From Cetobacterium_A somerae (GTDB lineage Bacteria; Fusobacteriota; Fusobacteriia; Fusobacteriales; Fusobacteriaceae): a stretch of DNA of 64,000 nucleotides. A program made the position numbers and the translations under genes. Positions 51,691-61,006 of the stretch are shown one piece after another (the stretch's first letter is position 1; each line of letters starts with the position of its first letter). The notes beneath the pieces are model-generated. The model was not told the DNA's origin. It worked only from the letters and a program-made list of their open reading frames with translations, and did no database searches. Where the stretch lies: the NCBI RefSeq assembly GCF_044784365.2, contig NZ_CP173060.2. One strand, given 5' to 3'.

Positions 51691-52860
51691 ATGAAAAAAG
51701 AAACTGTTTATGAAAAATCATTAGAACTTCACGAAAAAAATAAGGGAAAGATAGAGGTTATTAGTAAAGTTGCAGTAACTTCAAAAGAGGAGCTAAGTTT
51801 AGCTTATTCACCAGGTGTTGCAGAGCCTTGTAGAAGAATAGCAGAGAATAAAGCTGATGTATATAAATACACTTCAAAAGGAAATATGGTAGCTGTTATA
51901 AGTGATGGGTCAGCTGTATTAGGATTAGGGAATATAGGGGCAGAAGCTGCATTACCAGTTATGGAAGGAAAGGCTATTTTATTTAAAGAGTTCGCAGGAG
52001 TTAATGCATTTCCAATATGTTTAGATACTCAAGATACTGAAGAAATTATAAGAACTTGCAAAATTTTAGCACCAAGTTTTGGCGGAATAAATTTAGAGGA
52101 TATCTCAGCACCTAGATGTATTGAAATAGAAACTAGATTAAAAGAGGAACTAGATATTCCTGTATTCCATGATGATCAACATGGTACTGCGATTGTTGTA
52201 ACAGCTGGAATTTTAAACTCATATAAACTTTTAAAGAAAGATATAACTAAAGCAAAAGTTGTTGTATGTGGAGCTGGAGCAGCTGGATCATCAATAATTA
52301 AAATGATTAAAAAATTAGATGTAGCTGATATTTTAGCTATTGATATCGATGGAATCATTGCTAGAGATGATGAAAATAGAGAATATAATTTCTTAACTAC
52401 AGAGTTATCTGAAATTACAAATAAAGAGAATTTAAAAGGTGGATTAAAAGAAGCTATAAAAGGAGCAGATATATTTATTGGAGTATCAGCACCAGGTCTT
52501 TTGAAACCTGAAATGGTAAAAGAGATGAATAAAGATTCTGTAATTTTTGCAATGGCAAATCCAACACCTGAGATTATGCCAGAAGAAGCTTTAGCAGCAG
52601 GAGCTAAAATCGTTGGGACAGGAAGATCTGATTATCCAAATCAAATTAACAATGTATTAGCATTCCCAGGTTTATTTAAAGGAGCTTTAGAGAGTGGAGC
52701 TAAAAAAATAACTGAAGAGATGAAGTTTGCAACTTCTCAAGCTATAGCGAACCTAATAACTGATGAAGAGTTATCAACTGAATATGTAATTCCAAGTCCA
52801 TTTGATCCAAGAGTTGCGGAAACAGTAGCTAAAGCCATTTCAGATTTAGTAAAAAAATAA
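51691..52860 (+). CDS. NAD(P)-dependent malic enzyme
   Basis: 389 aa, the short bacterial form. It converts malate to pyruvate and CO2. Motifs: ELSLAYSPGVAEPC, SDGSAVLGLGNIGAEAALPVMEGKA, FGGINLEDISAPRC, PVFHDDQHGTAIV, nucleotide site VVCGAGAAGSSI, FAMANPTPEI. AGAGGAG lies upstream. A probable malate/organic-acid carrier follows 33 nt later, giving an uptake-and-use unit. Confidence 0.94.
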   Translation: MKKETVYEKSLELHEKNKGKIEVISKVAVTSKEELSLAYSPGVAEPCRRIAENKADVYKYTSKGNMVAVISDGSAVLGLGNIGAEAALPVMEGKAILFKEFAGVNAFPICLDTQDTEEIIRTCKILAPSFGGINLEDISAPRCIEIETRLKEELDIPVFHDDQHGTAIVVTAGILNSYKLLKKDITKAKVVVCGAGAAGSSIIKMIKKLDVADILAIDIDGIIARDDENREYNFLTTELSEITNKENLKGGLKEAIKGADIFIGVSAPGLLKPEMVKEMNKDSVIFAMANPTPEIMPEEALAAGAKIVGTGRSDYPNQINNVLAFPGLFKGALESGAKKITEEMKFATSQAIANLITDEELSTEYVIPSPFDPRVAETVAKAISDLVKK

Positions 52861-52893
52861 AATTTAAAAATAAAATACAAGTGAGGTTTTAAT

Positions 52894-53820
52894 GTGTTAG
52901 ATACAATATTAGATTCTATTGTGCCAGTGTTTTTTGTAATTGCTTTAGGGTGGTTTTCAGGAAAAAAGAAAATTGTGTCAATAGAGCATAAAAAGGCTTT
53001 TGCAGACTATGTAATGATGTTCAGTTTTCCATTACACTTATTTATTGGAAGTGCTAAAGCTAACCCTAAAACTCTTTTAGATGTTAGAATAATATCATCT
53101 TTTGCTCTAGCTTTAATGGGGTTATATGTGATTTCATTTATTATACAAAAACATATATTCAAATACGATTCAAGAAAAGCAGCTCAAGGTTCAATTGTTT
53201 GTGCTTTTCCAAATATGGCGTTTATGGGTATTCCAGTTTTAACATCTTTAATAGGACCAGAAGCACTAATCTCTGTTGCAATTGGTAATGTTATAACAAG
53301 TATATTTATGATTCCTATAACAACAATTATTTTAGAATCAAAAGATGCTACAGCAAGTCCAATGAAAATAATAAAATCAAGCTTAATCAATTGTATTAAA
53401 AAACCATTGATAATAGCCCCTATATTAGGGTTACTTTGCTCTGTTTTCCATGTTGAAATACCAAAAGTTGTTTTCCATTCTTTTGAGTTAATAGGGAAAA
53501 GTACATCGGGAGTTTCACTATTTTCTCTTGGGTTAATTATGGCAAGTTATAGAGTTGTTTTATCAGGACAAGTTTATTTCAATATCTTTATGAAAAATAT
53601 TTTACAGCCAATTATTATGAGTGGATTAATTGTTTTATTTCATTTAAAAGGAATAATGGCAAAAGAGATTTTATTACTTTGTGCTATGCCAACAGCAACA
53701 ATTTCTACAATGTTTGGATTAAAATATGGAGTTTCAGAGGTTGAAAGTTCTAGTTCAACAATATTAGGAACAATTTTTTCAATAGTGACACTTAGTTTCT
53801 TAATCTCATTTATACTTTAA
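52894..53820 (+). CDS. AEC-family transporter (malate-permease-like)
   Basis: 308 aa from GTG 52894. Ten membrane segments in the auxin efflux carrier pattern: opening VPVFFVIALGWFSGKK, then QGSIVCAFPNMAFMGIPVLTSLIG and ending MPTATISTMFGLKYGVSEVESSSSTILGTIFSIVTLSF. AEC carriers move organic acids such as malate. The link to malic enzyme supports that here. Confidence 0.88.
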   Translation: MLDTILDSIVPVFFVIALGWFSGKKKIVSIEHKKAFADYVMMFSFPLHLFIGSAKANPKTLLDVRIISSFALALMGLYVISFIIQKHIFKYDSRKAAQGSIVCAFPNMAFMGIPVLTSLIGPEALISVAIGNVITSIFMIPITTIILESKDATASPMKIIKSSLINCIKKPLIIAPILGLLCSVFHVEIPKVVFHSFELIGKSTSGVSLFSLGLIMASYRVVLSGQVYFNIFMKNILQPIIMSGLIVLFHLKGIMAKEILLLCAMPTATISTMFGLKYGVSEVESSSSTILGTIFSIVTLSFLISFIL

Positions 53821-53884
53821 GTCTAAAAATTAATTTTTAGACGCAAAAACTACTAGCTAATTCTAGTGGTTTTAGATTATAGAG

Positions 53885-53925
53885 AAATGGTTATCAAATA
53901 ATAATATTTGATAACCATTTTTTTA
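53885..53925. terminator. Bidirectional terminator
   Basis: AAATGGTTATCAAATA and its complement form a 16-bp stem with T7 on the plus strand. A smaller palindrome GTCTAAAAATTAATTTTTAGAC lies just upstream, across 53821-53842. Confidence 0.85.
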
Positions 53926-53946
53926 AATTTTTGCTAAAAATTTTAT

Positions 53947-54234
53947 TTAGATAATTTGTTTATATATATTAACCTCTATTTTTTGCGTAACAGTTAGTTC
54001 TAATTGAGGTATTATTTCAGTAAAATGTTTAGAGTTAAAATGAGCATCTAAAGCTTGAGTATTTTCCCACTCTTCAATAATTGAAAATACAGTATTTTTA
54101 GTGGTATCTTCAAATAACTCATATTTAATACATCCATTTTCTTTTCTAGTATTTTCAATAAGCTCTTTAGATAGTTGAATAAACTGGTCTATTTTATTTT
54201 GGTTTACGAAAAACTTTGCTGTAACTTTAATCAT
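53947..54234 (-). CDS. ABM-type monooxygenase / quinol monooxygenase-like protein
   Basis: 95 aa, a single ferredoxin-like antibiotic-biosynthesis-monooxygenase domain: KVTAKFFVNQNKIDQFIQLSKELIENTRKENGCIKYELFED, FSIIEEWENTQALDAHFNSKHF. It resembles YgiN/LsrG. In an operon with the DJ-1-like gene 24 nt upstream. The divergent HxlR regulator suggests a response to reactive electrophiles or quinones. Confidence 0.87.
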   Translation of the reverse strand: MIKVTAKFFVNQNKIDQFIQLSKELIENTRKENGCIKYELFEDTTKNTVFSIIEEWENTQALDAHFNSKHFTEIIPQLELTVTQKIEVNIYKQII

Positions 54235-54257
54235 TAATATACTCCTTTAAAATTTAA

Positions 54258-54776
54258 TTATAAATATAGATTTAATAGTGCTAATCCAAAATCTTCAGCT
54301 CCATCAGGTCCGTTACTAGTAACTATATCGCTGTGTACAACAACATTTTTTTCTAGATAATTAACATTGTGTTTAATTAATTTATTTATCATAATATCAA
54401 TAGGATAACATGTAGCTGTTCTATTAGTTAATAAATTTGTTTCAGCTATAGCAACAGCTCCTGCACAGATTCCAGATATAATAATATTTTTATTATAAGC
54501 TTCTTTTAAATAATTTATTAATGAAGGATTTTCCCATAGATAATCAATTGTACCAGATCCACCAATAACTGAAATTATATCAAAATCACTTGGATTTAAA
54601 TTAGAAAAAATAGCTGAAGAAATAACTGTTCCTTCATAATCACCAGTGATTTCTCCTGTAACCGTACTTGATATAACAACATCAATACCTTTGTTAACTA
54701 AAATATTTTTAGGTTTAATTAATTCCTCTTCATTAAATCGCTCAGGTGGAATAATAAATAAAACTTTCTTTTTCAT
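54258..54776 (-). CDS. DJ-1/PfpI-family protein
   Basis: 172 aa from ATG 54776 (GGAGG 11 nt upstream). Features VLFIIPPERFNEEELIKPKNIL with the acidic Glu, DFDIISVIGGSGTIDYLWEN, and nucleophile elbow ISGICAGAVAIAE with Cys followed by Ala-Gly. Family members act on glyoxal adducts or as stress chaperones. Co-transcribed with the ABM gene. Confidence 0.88.
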   Translation of the reverse strand: MKKKVLFIIPPERFNEEELIKPKNILVNKGIDVVISSTVTGEITGDYEGTVISSAIFSNLNPSDFDIISVIGGSGTIDYLWENPSLINYLKEAYNKNIIISGICAGAVAIAETNLLTNRTATCYPIDIMINKLIKHNVNYLEKNVVVHSDIVTSNGPDGAEDFGLALLNLYL

Positions 54777-54879
54777 AAAAATTCGAACCTCCAATTTTAT
54801 AATATTTGTGTTATGTGAAAAATTATATTATTATTATATTGAGATTATACTTTAAAGTAAAGAATGCACTATTTTGTAA

Positions 54880-54903
54880 TATAGTTACTTCTAGGTAACT
54901 ATA
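54880..54903. promoter_or_regulatory. Inverted repeat, probable HxlR operator
   Basis: TATAGTTAC-ttctag-GTAACTATA in the divergent region between the DJ-1 operon and the HxlR gene. A second short palindrome TACTTTAAAGTA lies at 54848-54859. Confidence 0.65.
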
Positions 54904-54933
54904 CTGTAAAATATTAAATGGAGGCTTATAAAA

Positions 54934-55308
54934 ATGAGTGATAATTTAAGAAAAGAAATAAAAAAGAAAATTGAAAATAATGAATTTAATTGTGAAAAAG
55001 AATTAACTTTATCTATAATAAGTGGGAAATGGAAAGTTGTAATACTTTGGCATTTAGGACACGAAGGAGTTCATAGATTTAGTGAATTACAAAGATTATT
55101 TAGTAAAATATCACATAAGATGTTAACTAATCAATTAAGGGAATTGGAGGAAGATGGAATAATTCAAAGAAAAGTTTACCCTCAAGTACCACCAAAAGTG
55201 GAATACTCATTAACAGAATTAGGGCAGACATTGATTCCTATAGTTGATATGTTATATAGCTGGGGACAAAAAAGAATGCAAGAAATAAAAAAAGAAAAAT
55301 TTGTTTGA
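54934..55308 (+). CDS. HxlR-family regulator
   Basis: 124 aa. CEKELTLSIISGKWKVVILWHLGHEGVHRFSELQRLFSKISHKMLTNQLRELEEDGIIQRKVYPQVPPKVEYSLTELG covers the winged helix with the sensing Cys at its start. GGAGG lies 12 nt before the ATG. It is divergent from the DJ-1/ABM operon with a shared operator, so it most likely controls that operon. Confidence 0.9.
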   Translation: MSDNLRKEIKKKIENNEFNCEKELTLSIISGKWKVVILWHLGHEGVHRFSELQRLFSKISHKMLTNQLRELEEDGIIQRKVYPQVPPKVEYSLTELGQTLIPIVDMLYSWGQKRMQEIKKEKFV

Positions 55309-55465
55309 TTTATTTTGAGAAATTGGATCTTTTTTTTCAAAGTTAAAAGAAAAGATTATATACAGATACTATTTATAAGGCTTAGTTTAAATATTTGCAA
55401 AGGTAAGGAAGATAGGGTATATTAAAGTTGAGATAAAAATTAGAAAATTTTAATCGGAGGGACAG

Positions 55466-55969
55466 ATGTTAGATCAAAAACAGGAATTTAAAATTAGAAT
55501 TGCAAAAGAAGAGGATACAAGTTTAATTTTAAAATTTATAAAAGAGTTAGCTGATTATGAAAAATTACTTTCTGAAGTAGTAGCAACAGAAGAGATTTTG
55601 AGAGAGTCTCTTTTTAAAAGAAATATGGCGGAAGTTATAATAGGAGAATTAAATGGAAAGCCTATAGGTTTTGCTTTATTTTTTCATAACTTTTCTACAT
55701 TTTTAGGGAAACCTGGGATATATTTAGAAGATTTATATGTAAAGCCAGCATTTAGAGGAAGAGATTTTGGGAAACAGATGTTAGGATATTTAGCTACTTT
55801 ATGTGAAGAAAGAGATTGTGGAAGATTAGAGTGGTGGTGTCTTGATTGGAATAAGTCATCTATTGAGTTCTATAAGAAGTTGGGCGCAGAGTCGATGGAT
55901 GAGTGGACAACATTTAGAGTAACTGGGAAAAATTTAAAAAAATTGTCTGAAAATTATAAAAAAATTTAA
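55466..55969 (+). CDS. GNAT-family N-acetyltransferase
   Basis: 167 aa. FKIRIAKEEDTSLILKFIKELADYEKL opening, acceptor region, motif A EDLYVKPAFRGRDFGKQML, motif B WWCLDWNKSSIEFYKKLGAESMDEW. Close in pattern to the diamine/spermidine acetyltransferase-like GNATs of bacteria; substrate not provable. GGAGG is at good distance. The upstream 150 bp shows no other gene. Confidence 0.9.
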   Translation: MLDQKQEFKIRIAKEEDTSLILKFIKELADYEKLLSEVVATEEILRESLFKRNMAEVIIGELNGKPIGFALFFHNFSTFLGKPGIYLEDLYVKPAFRGRDFGKQMLGYLATLCEERDCGRLEWWCLDWNKSSIEFYKKLGAESMDEWTTFRVTGKNLKKLSENYKKI

Positions 55970-56004
55970 AATCTAATAGATTCTATTTAGAAAGGAGAAG
56001 CTAT

Positions 56005-56118
56005 ATGGATGAGAAAAGATTTCAAGAACTTTTGAATAAAGAAACGTTGACTCTTGAAGAAAAGAAAGAGTTAGAGACTTTTTTAAATGAAATGAAAAAG
56101 TGTAGTTTCAAGGGATGA
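56005..56118 (+). CDS. Small charged protein, 37 aa (possibly frameshifted, longer)
   Basis: MDEKRFQELLNKETLTLEEK is followed by a further helix and ends CSFKG. AAAGGAG lies 8 nt upstream. It is a helical, Glu/Lys-rich small protein after the GNAT gene. In another frame the sequence continues plausibly (SRDEAIDERVFQNNIKTLS to TAA near 56173), so a one-base difference in the A5 run before 56100 could make a 56-aa protein. No family known. Confidence 0.45.
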   Translation: MDEKRFQELLNKETLTLEEKKELETFLNEMKKCSFKG

Positions 56119-56175
56119 AGCAATTGATGAGAGGGTCTTTCAAAATAATATTAAAACACTAAGTGCAGTGTAATT

Positions 56176-56207
56176 AAAAAGAGTCAAAATTTAATTGACT
56201 CTTTTTT
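56176..56207 (+). terminator. Intrinsic terminator after the GNAT unit
   Basis: AAAAAGAGTCAA-aattt-aa-TTGACTCTTTTTT hairpin with U tract. Confidence 0.8.
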
Positions 56208-56303
56208 GTTTGAAAAATTATAATTAAATAATTTGATTAATAGAAAAAAATAAAGTATATAAAATACTATTGTTAATTAAAACTAAATTATTAAGGAGGA
56301 AGT

Positions 56304-57958
56304 GTGAAAAAAACTTTAAAAAGTTTATTATTCTTAACATTTTCATTAACTTTATTTGGAGAAGAAATAGATTTAATTTTTACAAATGGGAATATTATAA
56401 CCATGAACAATTCTAAAGATGTTCAAGAAGCTGTGGCAATAAAAGATGGAAAAATATACAAAGTTGGAAGCAATAAAGATATTTTAAAATTTTCATCAGA
56501 AAAAACTAAAAAAATTGATTTAAATGGAAAAACTATTATACCAGGAATGGTAGATACGCATTTACATTTTTTAAGATATGGACTTACTTTTTATCAAATT
56601 AGAGGAAATGGAAAAAGTAAAGAAGAAATTATAGAAGAAGTAAAAGTTAAATCAACTTTAATAGGAGATAAAGATTGGATAAGAGGAAGAGGATGGAACG
56701 AAACAATTTGGAAAAACCCGCAGCTACCATCAGCTAAAGATTTAGATAATGCTTCAAAAAACAATCCAGTAGTATTATTTAGAAGCGATAATCATGCAAT
56801 ATGGGTTAACTCAAAAGCATTAGAAATAGCAGGGATCACTAAAAATACAAAAGATCCAAAGGGTGGAAATATTTTAAGAGATAAAAATGGAAATCCAAAT
56901 GGAATACTTGTTGATTCTGCTATGGATTTAGTTTTAGATAAGCTTCCAGAATTATCTGAAAAAGAGTTAGAAAAAGCTTACGTAACAGCAGATAAAGAAT
57001 ACTCTAAAATGGGATTAACAACAATTTTTGATGCAGGAGATGATGTCTCAATTTCTTTAGTACAAAAATTAATAGAAGAAGATAAAATTAAAACAAGAGT
57101 AAATGTAATATTAGATCCTAAAACTACAGAAAAATATATAACTAAAAAAGTTTTAGCTAAAGATTCAATGATTAATGATAAAATGGCTATAACTGGATTT
57201 AAAATCAAATATGATGGTGCGTTAGGTAGTAGAGGTGCCTATATGTTAGAAGAGTATTCTGACCAAAAAGGAACTTTTGGAAATAAATTAATGTCAACAG
57301 AAAAATTAAATCAATTGGTCAATGATGCGTATGAATTAGGATATCAGCCTCATATCCACGCTATAGGAGATAGAGCAAATAAAGAAGTATTAGATTCCTT
57401 TGAAAAAATTTTTAAAGAGAAAAATAAAGATAATACTGAACTTAGATATGGAATTGTTCATTCTCAAATACTATCTCCAGAAGATGTAAAAAGATATAAA
57501 GAATTAGAGATAATTGCGATTATGCAACCTATTCATGCAACATCAGACATGAATATGGCTGAAGATAGAATAGGAAATGAACGAATAAAAGGTGCATATG
57601 CATGGAAAACATTAAAGGATAATGGAGTTATAATAACTGGTGGATCAGATAGTCCAAATGATTATGTAGAGCCATTATATGGAATACATGCAGCTATTAC
57701 AAGAAAGAATCATAAGAATTTACCAGAAGGTGGATGGTATTCAAATGAGGCTTTAGATATATACTCATCCTTAGAAATCTACACAAAAAATCCAGCGTAT
57801 TTATGGAAAATGGAAAAAAATTAGGGACTGTAGAGGAAGGAAAATATGCTGATTTAGTGGTTTTGAACGAAAATATATTGACTATACCAAAAGATGAAAT
57901 ATGGAAAGTTAAACCGATTATGACTTTAATAAATGGTGAGATTACATACGACAATTAG
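56304..57958 (+). pseudogene. Exported amidohydrolase (YtcJ-like), frameshifted near the 3' end
   Basis: GTG start with GGAGG upstream, signal peptide LLFLTFSLTLFG, then an amidohydrolase of the YtcJ/DUF1935-type amidase group: GKTIIPGMVDTHLHFLRYG metal motif, RSDNHAIWVNSKAL, FDAGDDVSI, FKIKYDGALGSRGA, YQPHIHAIGDRAN, ITGGSDSPNDYVEPLYGIHAAI. After WKMEK the frame ends at TAG 57824. One more A in the seven-A run 57814-57820 restores KLGTVEEGKYADLVVLNENIL and a normal end at 57958 (about 551 aa). The enzyme is probably intact in life if this is a homopolymer miscall. Confidence 0.8.
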
Positions 57959-58054
57959 AATCAGACTTATTTTAGAAAAAATATGAGACAAGCTTTATTG
58001 TTTTAAAGTTTGTCTCAATATGAAAGAATTACATTTAATAAAAACTATGATGTA

Positions 58055-59032
58055 TTACCATTTTAATAGAATTGCTCCAAAAGATAGTCCACCACCAAAC
58101 CCAACTAAAATAATATAATCTCCTTTTTTCAAAAGATTACTTTTATTTAATTCATCTAAAGCTATAGGGATTGAACCAGCAGATGTATTAGCATAACTAT
58201 CAATATTTATATAAAATTTATCTCTAGGTATTTTTAAATTTTTAGCAGCAGCATCAATTATTCTTTGATTAGCTTGGTGAGGTACAATATATTTTATTTC
58301 ATCTAAAGATACTTTAGATAAATTTATAACAGATGAAATAGAAGTATTTATAGCATTTATAGCAAATTTCATGACTTTTGGACCGAGCATTTTTAATTTA
58401 AAAAATTCCAGTTCATTTTCTAAATTATTAAACGGAGTTTTACAGTAAGAATTCTTTAAGGTTAAAGAGTTTTCATTGTCATCAATATTGTCTAAAAATG
58501 TTGAAATAATTCCAGAATCATTATTTTTTTCATAGGATAATAATACCGATCCAGCTCCATCACCGAATACAATAGCAGTTCCTCTATCGTTCCAATCAAC
58601 AAGTTGACTATTTAAATCTACTCCTACAACTATTCCTTTTTTTATATTTAAATTTTTCATCATACTTTCAGCGACTGATACAGCGTATAAGAATCCAGAA
58701 CAAGCAACATTTATATCAAATACTATACAATGATTAAGTTTTAAATTTTTTTTAATATTTGCAGAAACCGTTGGAATGAGAGTATCAGGAGTCATTGTGG
58801 CACATATAATTAATCCAATTTCTGACAAATTTATATTATTTTCTTTTAGTAGTTCTTGACAAGCTTCAATAGCTAAAGAAGTTGTAGTTTCAACTGTGCA
58901 GATATATCTATTAATTATACCTGTTCTATCTTGAATCCATTCATCAGTAGTGTCTAAAATTTTTTCCAAGTCAAAATTTGTAATTTTTTTATATGGAACT
59001 TTTTTTCCGGTTTCAATAATTTGTACACCCAT
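58055..59032 (-). CDS. fabH: Beta-ketoacyl-ACP synthase III
   Basis: 325 aa. It starts fatty-acid chains from acyl-CoA and malonyl-ACP. Catalytic Cys 111 in FDINVACSGFLYAV, His in YIVPHQANQRIIDAA, Asn in NIDSYANTSAGSIPIAL; EWIQDRTGI and FGDGAGSVLL are also conserved. It stands alone, not in a fab cluster, so it may be a second copy for special primers. GGAG precedes the ATG. Confidence 0.93.
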   Translation of the reverse strand: MGVQIIETGKKVPYKKITNFDLEKILDTTDEWIQDRTGIINRYICTVETTTSLAIEACQELLKENNINLSEIGLIICATMTPDTLIPTVSANIKKNLKLNHCIVFDINVACSGFLYAVSVAESMMKNLNIKKGIVVGVDLNSQLVDWNDRGTAIVFGDGAGSVLLSYEKNNDSGIISTFLDNIDDNENSLTLKNSYCKTPFNNLENELEFFKLKMLGPKVMKFAINAINTSISSVINLSKVSLDEIKYIVPHQANQRIIDAAAKNLKIPRDKFYINIDSYANTSAGSIPIALDELNKSNLLKKGDYIILVGFGGGLSFGAILLKW

Positions 59033-59240
59033 AAAATCTCCTTTAAAATTTGATATTATTTAACTAAAGACTAATTTTTTAGATAGAAACACTAAATTGT
59101 AAATTTGTAGTATTATACATTAGTTCTTAAAAATAAACTATAAAAATATAAAATAGATTTAGGTTAGAAAAAATATGATTGACAAATCAGTTTTAATAAG
59201 TTTAGAATTATAGAAATAAATTAAGGAGTTGAGAATTATA

Positions 59241-59693
59241 ATGAGTTATAAAATAGAAAAACTAAATAAAGAGTTAATAAAAAAAGATATTAGTGATATA
59301 TTAAAAGTTTGGGAGTCTTCAGTTCGAGCAACACATTTCTTTTTAAAAGAAAGTGATATAATGGATTTAAAACCACTTGTTGAGCAGGGGGCTCTATATG
59401 TAGATGAATTCTTCTGTATAAGGAATAATGAGGAAATAATAGCTTTTATAGGGATCCATGAGGATAAAATAGAAATGCTTTTTGTAAGTGATGATTTTCG
59501 TGGAAAAGGGATTGGTAAGCAACTTATTAATTTTGCAATTTCTAATCTCAATGTAAAATATGTAGATGTTAATGAACAAAATCCACAAGGAACGGCTTTT
59601 TATGAACATATAGGTTTTAGCGTATTCAAAAGATCTGAATTTGATGACCATGGTAATCCTTATCCAATCTTACATATGAAATTAAATAAGTAA
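59241..59693 (+). CDS. GNAT-family N-acetyltransferase (YjaB/PhnO-like)
   Basis: 150 aa from ATG 59241; the upstream TTG is too close to the AAGGAG site. LKVWESSVRATHFFLKESDIMDLKPLV opening, acetyl-CoA motif EMLFVSDDFRGKGIGKQLINFAI, then VDVNEQNPQGTAFYEHIGFSVFKRSEFDDHGNPYPILHMKL, typical of the YjaB-like group. Substrate unknown. Confidence 0.9.
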   Translation: MSYKIEKLNKELIKKDISDILKVWESSVRATHFFLKESDIMDLKPLVEQGALYVDEFFCIRNNEEIIAFIGIHEDKIEMLFVSDDFRGKGIGKQLINFAISNLNVKYVDVNEQNPQGTAFYEHIGFSVFKRSEFDDHGNPYPILHMKLNK

Positions 59694-59716
59694 AAAAGAA
59701 GTTTCAAAAAAGGGAA

Positions 59717-59820
59717 AGAGCCTCTGGGGGGGGAGAGGCTCTCTTTGGGGGGATTAAATTATATTTTTACTTTTAACACTTATAACATTTAGACCACAGG
59801 TTTCTAAAAAAAGTTTTAAA
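59717..59820 (-). repeat. Intergenic G6/C6-loop hairpin element, copy B
   Basis: AGAGCCTCT with an eight-G loop and AGAGGCTCT, then GGGGGGATTAAATTA, then the conserved tail TTTTAACACTTAT...ACATTTAGACCACAGG and AAAAAAAGTTTTAAA. It is 40 nt past the stop of the methyltransferase gene on the minus strand, where it acts as a C-loop terminator (U tract after the stem). Confidence 0.75.
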
Positions 59821-59860
59821 TTTAATTTATTTTTTTAATATTTTAATAATAAATAAAAAA

Positions 59861-60796
59861 TTATTCAGCGACCACTATAAATCTTTTAAATCTTCCCTTT
59901 GTAACAACACACCTATCAATTATTTTAAATCCAGCCTTAGCTATCATTGAATCATGTTCTTCAAAAGAGATTAAAATTATTTTATTTGAAATTCTTCGAG
60001 CGGTATTAATTATATCTTGTTGTTCATCTTCAGAAGTATGACTAAAAAGACCATAGGGAATATCAATTATAGAACTATCATACTTCTTTTTTATGTTGTG
60101 CATATCGTCATTTACAACGATGGGTTGAAATCCATAAAATTCTAAATTAATATTTGCATTTTTAGCAATATGTTTATTAATTTCATAACCCTCTATCTGA
60201 TAACCAGCATCTAGTGCTTCAACTATTGTAGTTCCAACTCCACAACAAGGGTCTATAATAGTCTTTTCCTTTAAACCATTGTTAGCAATATTAACAACAG
60301 CTTTAGCAACTTTAACACCTAATGAATTAGAATAAGAACAAGGTTTATTATCATGAGCATGCCATTCATAGTTATTTTTATTATCGATACCAAACAACCA
60401 TTTACCGTCAACTTTAGTTACACCAAAATTAAATTCAGGATTTTTAAAATTGTGAGTACCTATAATATTCATAGAAAGTTTTTTTATTAAATCTAATCTT
60501 TCTTCATAAGAAATATTATTGTTATTATTTAATCTTACATACTCTAGTTTAAAATTATCATAAACTGTTGTATCTTTATTTATTTCAGCTAAAAGTTCTT
60601 CTATAGTATCTTTCTCGTGGATAATATCTAGACGAGTCTTTATAAAAGGGCTATTAGATGGATTAAATTCTATATTTGAAAATAAAGTTTTTTCATCGGG
60701 TATTTTTCCAAAAACAGCTCTCATTTCCAATAGACAAAGTTCTTCTTCAAATGTTGGATAATTGACTATATACATATACTTTAAAATTTGGTTCAT
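59861..60796 (-). CDS. TRM11-like SAM-dependent RNA/DNA methyltransferase
   Basis: 311 aa, cytoplasmic. An N-terminal helper region (residues 1-145) is followed by a Rossmann methyltransferase: motif I TIIDPCCGVGTTIVEALDAG, acidic loop IEGYEINKHIAKNANINLEFYG, and catalytic motif IV DIPYGLF (N/D-PPY type), ending FIVVAE. The DPxxGxG plus DIPYG pair fits the UPF0020/TRM11 group of tRNA guanine-N2 methyltransferases; no THUMP domain is evident. Target not provable. Confidence 0.85.
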   Translation of the reverse strand: MNQILKYMYIVNYPTFEEELCLLEMRAVFGKIPDEKTLFSNIEFNPSNSPFIKTRLDIIHEKDTIEELLAEINKDTTVYDNFKLEYVRLNNNNNISYEERLDLIKKLSMNIIGTHNFKNPEFNFGVTKVDGKWLFGIDNKNNYEWHAHDNKPCSYSNSLGVKVAKAVVNIANNGLKEKTIIDPCCGVGTTIVEALDAGYQIEGYEINKHIAKNANINLEFYGFQPIVVNDDMHNIKKKYDSSIIDIPYGLFSHTSEDEQQDIINTARRISNKIILISFEEHDSMIAKAGFKIIDRCVVTKGRFKRFIVVAE

Positions 60797-60956
60797 ATTT
60801 CACATTCCTTCTAAATTTATTTTTATCTTCTTCAAATCCTTAATAATTATATTTAAAATTTGTTTTGTTAAATAGATACAAATATTTTATTCTAATTACC
60901 ACAGTTAGTCCATAAATATTTTACTTAAAAATGAAATTAAATAAAATTATAAGATT

Positions 60957-60990
60957 AAAAAAAGTCCAGTATTTACTGAACTTTTTTTCA
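60957..60990. terminator. Bidirectional terminator
   Basis: AAAAAGTCCAGTA-tt-TACTGAACTTTTTTT hairpin with one mismatch and U tract, downstream of the EamA gene on the minus strand. The 60800-60950 stretch is AT-rich with no gene. Confidence 0.7.
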
Positions 60991-61006
60991 ATCATAAAGA
61001 TAGTTA

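Noticed and set aside
59717..59820. Insertion sequence or MITE
   Set aside because: No terminal inverted repeats across the whole element and no target duplication could be seen at any of the three copies; the inverted repeat is the internal hairpin only.
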